From Corbicula japonica (taxonomy: Eukaryota; Mollusca; Bivalvia; Venerida; Cyrenidae), in the NCBI GenBank assembly GCA_038501625.1, contig JAZAYU010000185.1:930001-994000 (forward strand): a stretch of 64,000 nucleotides of DNA, written 5' to 3'. Shown here piece after piece: positions 53,601 through 59,600 of this stretch. Each line of letters opens with the position of its first letter. The first letter of the stretch is position 1. A model generated the notes under the pieces. It was not told the origin of the DNA. It searched no databases and was given only the letters and a program-made list of their open reading frames with translations. The translations under genes were made by a program, and so were the position numbers.

Positions 53601-56600
53601 TATTGTTATTTGCGTTTAAGAACCTTTCAGACTTCCTGGAAGGATTCAAACCAAATTTAGGATGGTGCCCTATATTTTTACCTATGTTTTTGGATCCTTA
53701 TATTTAAATAAACCTATTGTAATGAAATTTCACAGCTGTTTATATGAATCTCGGCGAAGGAAATATCCTAACAAAGAACGTCAGTGTAGGAAAATATTTG
53801 AAGGCCGTCTAGGTTGCACACGCAATTTCAACAAGTAATATGTTCAACCAATCCTAAGAATTTTTTACCTCAAACATCATTTTACACAAGACGACAATGT
53901 ATAAATAATAAAAACTGTTATCAAACAAATAACAATAAATTTATACTGATGATAAACAGAAAATAATTAGTTTATAACTATTGACTGCTTTATATCAGGC
54001 TAAAATGAATGACATCGAAAATGAAAAGATGAATGAAAACACAAAGGTAGTTCAAGAGACGTTGACCAAAACATTAGAATGCATTCACACGGATCTGTCT
54101 GGCGGTTTTGATTTATCCCCTGAAGATTTTCTCAAAATGGAGAATCGTTTCCTGTTGGAGACAAGAGACTTCGATGACGATGAGGTAGGTCTTATACAAT
54201 TTGTCATGTTTTACTTTGTTTAACCGGTTTAAAAAATTAATATGTTTTTGCCAGTTCATATGATACCATATAGAGATACTATACAAAAGACAAAAAAAAT
54301 AATATCATATGTAGCAACAATCAGAAACTTAGCCTCTCGACATAGCCAAAAAGTAGAGAGGAGAAGAATACATATATTTATAAAATGACGAATTTCATAT
54401 AAGACAACTCAAAATTAACGAAAAACGGAACCTAATGGCTTACCGCCTCGGAACGGTCACTGGAGGTTTTAGTCAGTGTCTAAGGTACCACCTTCACACT
54501 TGCCTCAAACATGTTATTAATTTGAAAGAAACTTGCAAGTAGTCTTGGTAAATTACCCCAAATTACATACCAAATTAACTTTTACCCATTAACTTTATTT
54601 TGGTATAATGATTAATTTCAAATAAGACAGAAACAACGAAAAAGAGAACCTTAGAAGGTACCCGCGTTGTTTGCCGGCAATGGTCGGGGGCAAAATAATT
54701 TTCCACTGGGGGTTTAAACCTGGTTTTGTTTGCTCAGATCTTCCGCTCGCCCCTACATGTTCTTATATAAATGAAGAAGTACAATTTTTCTTGGTGAATT
54801 AGCTCAAACCCATACATCAACTCGATAATGTTGCATGCAAAAACACACGAACAAGAAGCGTTGTTACGCAAACAACTTGGGAACGCGATGACCTTTCTGA
54901 GACCCCTGCATTCCAATCAGCATGAACAAAATAACAGAAATAAAAAGTTATTTACATGAGCTCCCAATAAACCTTCATAAACGAATTTGACACAAAAACA
55001 CTTTATTCGCTATTTCTGCTAGAAACACGGCAATAAAATTGCACACTGCACGTCGCTAAACACATCGCTACATAGGTAGTGTATGATTCCGGTGTTCGAA
55101 ATATAAGGTTGTTGGTCAGTTTATTTTAGGGATGGGAACGAGTAGCAAAATCGGTACTCGGGTACTCGGATCTTGTTCCGATCGAGTACTCGGGTACTCG
55201 ATACCTTCCTCTAACGTAGGAGGAAATATCAGCTTCTTACGATCGTACCGGGTATGAACATTCCAGACTGCTTGTCATAATCGATTACTCAAGAAGATAA
55301 GCAACACATTTACAGGAAACAATCACACTTTAATGACAATTATTCAATACATTACGAGCATCAACTTTTTGAAAGCATTTAACAATACAGTCATAAATAA
55401 GCACGTGTCACAAACTAGAACATCACCGTAAAATTTGTACACCATGAAAATAGCGTATATTTACTATATTACTTAACATCAACTGAAACATATTTCTCCA
55501 ATCAGATTTGATTTCAGTTTTGCAAACTTCCAATCAACAATCCCAATTTGAATATAATTACTCAAAAAACAAAATCAAATAAATCGCCGACAAGATAAAC
55601 GTTGTACTTAAAACATTTAGGTGCTAATTTTCATGATTGCGAATTGTTTGTGTCACTGGTGTTTGTCTATCAAACAAAAGCGTCAATTAGGCGCCAATTA
55701 TCGGATATTTGTTCCCCTAACTGTCATCTTGTTTATTGGATACCGGGTGCCAGGTGTTTACAATCAACTGGCAGTCGGCGATTTTTAAGATTCAATATAG
55801 ACGACTATCATAAAATTTTGTTGATATTCTTATATTTTGTATCGAATACCCGATTACTTGTTGAACTACTCGGGTACTCGATCATTAATCGAGTACCCGA
55901 GTACTCGGGTACTCGTGCCCATCCCTAGTTTATTTATTTTATTTCTTCGAATTTATGCTAATTTAAAAAAAAATAAACACCTATATGAAAACGAGCTTGT
56001 ATCACATCACTCCCCATTAAGCTTCTTTTCATAACTTTTGAGATTTTGCAAAAGTAAACTAACTGATGCATCGCTTGGCGTGTACTGTGCGATTGATGGC
56101 CGTGATAAATATATGAGAGTCTAAAACTTGTGTCATCATATCAAACCTTAAAACTTAACATGGCTAATCGTACAGATAGACTTCTTAATAACAAAACTAT
56201 AGAAAAATCCTGTAAATCTACAGGTAAATTTGTTTTGTTATTAAAGTGGCACTCCATTATATTTTATTTATTTCAAAAGAAAGTTAATACCATCGCATTG
56301 TCAAATATTAAATACAAAAGCTCCAAGTGATACGATGTTGTTATTATGTACGTCGAAATTGAGTAAATTAAATATGCAAGAATGTTTTACAGTGCCCAAG
56401 GTTATAAAGCAGAGCATGGAAACCAGTCTCAAATCTCAAGCATCTGAGTGGCTGAAATGGCGACCAGTCGCCATTTCAGCCAATCAGATGCTTGAGATTT
56501 GAGACTGGTTTCCAAACTCAGCTTTATAACCTTCAGGCCAGGATGGAGACGGTTAGTATGTAGAAACATGTTCATGTCAAAAATAAGTGTTAACAGAGTT

Positions 56601-59600
56601 TGTTATCCTTTTAATAATATTTGCTATAAACGTATAAAAATTAATTGATTTACATGTAAATTAGTACAAAATCAAATCAAAGGCTTTTCTTACCTGCGAC
56701 TTCTAAATTATGGGTTATAAACCAAATATATTGGAGTTATTTAAAATATTGTGTTTGGTTATACACTGTTGACAAAAGCAGATAATTTATTTGATTGTAT
56801 TTATGTTTAAATGCGCTTATATGCTTTAATTTCGTTTACCTCTTATTCGTTGATATATTTAACGATATATTGTTGGTTGCTGAAAAATGCTCCAAATGTT
56901 ATTCACTAACATTTACACGTGTTGATATGGCTGGTGTGTGTTGCCCCGATAGTATCTGTTTTATATCTCTTATTTAAAAAATTCCCAATTATGTTTCTTT
57001 ATAACCAAGGTATATAATACTTTCTATTGGTTAGGGACGAAACTGTTTTAGTAATCTCTAAGTATTTGACACAGAAAAAAGAACTACATAATCAACGAAG
57101 AAGGTGGCTTGCGTTGTCAGAACAAACACCAAACACCTATCGTCAATATTTACCTTAAAACATTGAGTTTTTGTATTGGTGTGCAAAAGAGTTTAGATCA
57201 TTGATTTTTACATGTTTTTATGGAAAAAAAAACGTGCAGTTCACTTCGCCATTTGTAACATTTTATGCATACCGGGTGACAAGTAGCTCATATTTACTGA
57301 CAAAATCAGTGATCCGAACAGACCACTGACTGGCTGAAATCAATGCCATTCAGTGTCAAAATATGATGATAAATACTATAAACAACACAATTAATCTATG
57401 TTATCTTGTATTGCTCCATTGTAGCAAACAACCGTTACGGACAAACGAACATAATCATAAACATGATATTTGAATGTATGTAAAATAGATCTAGCAGTTT
57501 TTTTCGTTCCAAAGTTGAGAAGGGGAGATCACTGAGTGACGCGTGTGTGTGGTATTCTATCTCTTTTATCCACCATTTCACTAAGTAAGTCACAGACAGA
57601 AAAAAACATCAAAATCATTTGAGCTTTATTTTAGAGAAAAACGTTTGTTATTTAGTCTACTTAAGACTATATGATTGTCGTAATATTTCTGTTAGCCAAT
57701 CAACGACTGCAGAACTCAATCAGCTACACTTTTAAAAGGCGTAAATGAACTAATTATAACACTATTATAATGCTTCTTTATAAACTTTATTTTAGTATAT
57801 TTTCTATAATTCACTGACATTATAAACTTCAATTGCAGCAAGCTGCCGCATTTTTTCAATACATAGAGAAAACAAAAGCCATACTTAAGGAAGCAGAGAT
57901 TGCCGCTAAACTTCAAGAGGAAAAGAAAAAACAAGGTAATAGCGAAGTAAAAACATGCCTCAGTGCATGCGTGCAAGAGTTTGTAGAGTGAATCAAAACT
58001 GTGTAAAAATGCCTGCTTCAAATCAATATTAAATTAATGCACACAAACACTAATTTTGGACATTAATATTTCATGCATGTTCTATGTGGGCTTGAGTGAA
58101 ACAATACAAGTTTTATAAATATTTGTTGTACTACATTAAATATTTATAAAAACGACAGATTTTAATGGTACTATCTGAATGGTGTGTTATGTCTTTATTT
58201 GACCTTTACCAAAGTTGAATTACCGTTTCTGAAAAAAAAACTTTGTTTCATTGTTCATACCTTTAACTAAATAACATGAATTATGAAAAGAAACAATATC
58301 AAGTTTACAGAATACCAGGTCCTTATTAAAAGAGACGTGAACGTAATAAATTTCATGTTTACTCGTTTGTACTTAATTTTTATGCCCCCACAAAGTGGGA
58401 GGCATATAGAGTTGCACTCGTCCGTCCGAACGTCCGTCCGTACGTCCCCAAATCTTGTGGCATCAACTCCTCCTAAACTATAAGGCGGATTTCTTTCAAA
58501 CTTGCACAGATGATCAAGCAGGATGTGTAGATGATCGTAAAGAAAGGATTTTTTCCTGCGACCATTTTTACCAGAGTTATGGCCCTTTGTTAATTTCAGT
58601 TATAAAATCTTGTGGCGTCAACTTTTCCTAAACTACAAGGCAGATTTTTTGCAAACTTGCACAGATGATGAAGCAGGATGTGTAGATAATCGTGAAGAAA
58701 GGATTTCTTCCTGCAACCATTTTTACCAGAGTTATGGCCCTTTGTTATATTCATTAATTAAATCTTGTGGCGTCAACTCCTCCAAAACTATAAGGCAGAT
58801 TTCTTGCGAACTTGCACAGATGATGAAGCAGGATGTGTAGATAATCGTAAAGAAAGGATTTTTTCTGCGACCATTTTTACCAGAGTTATGGCCCTTTGTT
58901 AATTTCAGTAATTAAATCTTGTGGCATCAACTCCTCCTAAAAAACAGGGCAGATTCCTTGCAAACATGCACAGATGATAAAGCAGGATGTGTAGATGATC
59001 GTGAAGAAAGGATTTTTTCCTGCAACTATTTTTACCAGAGTTATGGCCCTTTGTTTTTTTCAGTAATTATATATCTTGTGGCATCAACTCCTCATTTACT
59101 TTTGGAAAGATTTCTTTTTAACTTGCACACCGGATCAAGATGGCTGGGTAGATGATCATAAAAAAAGATTCTTTTCTGCTGCCATTTTTACCACAGTTAT
59201 GGCCCTTTGTTTATTTCACTTACAAAATTTTGTGGCATCAACTTCACATTTTCTATTTGGCTGATTTCTTTCAAACTTGCACAGATGATTAGACATGATG
59301 TAAAGATTCTTGTAAAGGACATTGTCTTGCAACAATTTTCACCACAGTTAAGGCCTTTTGTTTACACTCACCGGCATTTCTAATTACACACTTTTTATAG
59401 ACGAAAATAACTATCAAAATATTTGACTTTTTCTAAAATCTGAAAAAAGTAATTGGATTAAGTTTTAACAGCGAATTATTACAGCACTGACATTCTTAAA
59501 CTAATTGCACAATAAAATAGTAAATGACCGTCGCCGAATATGACGTCACGTGCATCGCGTTACGTCATTTTCGTACACTCAACATGGTATTCAATCATCG

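Noticed and set aside
58283..59264. Series of overlapping + strand ORFs with similar peptides
   Set aside because: They are translations of the 155-bp tandem units of a non-coding molluscan element.
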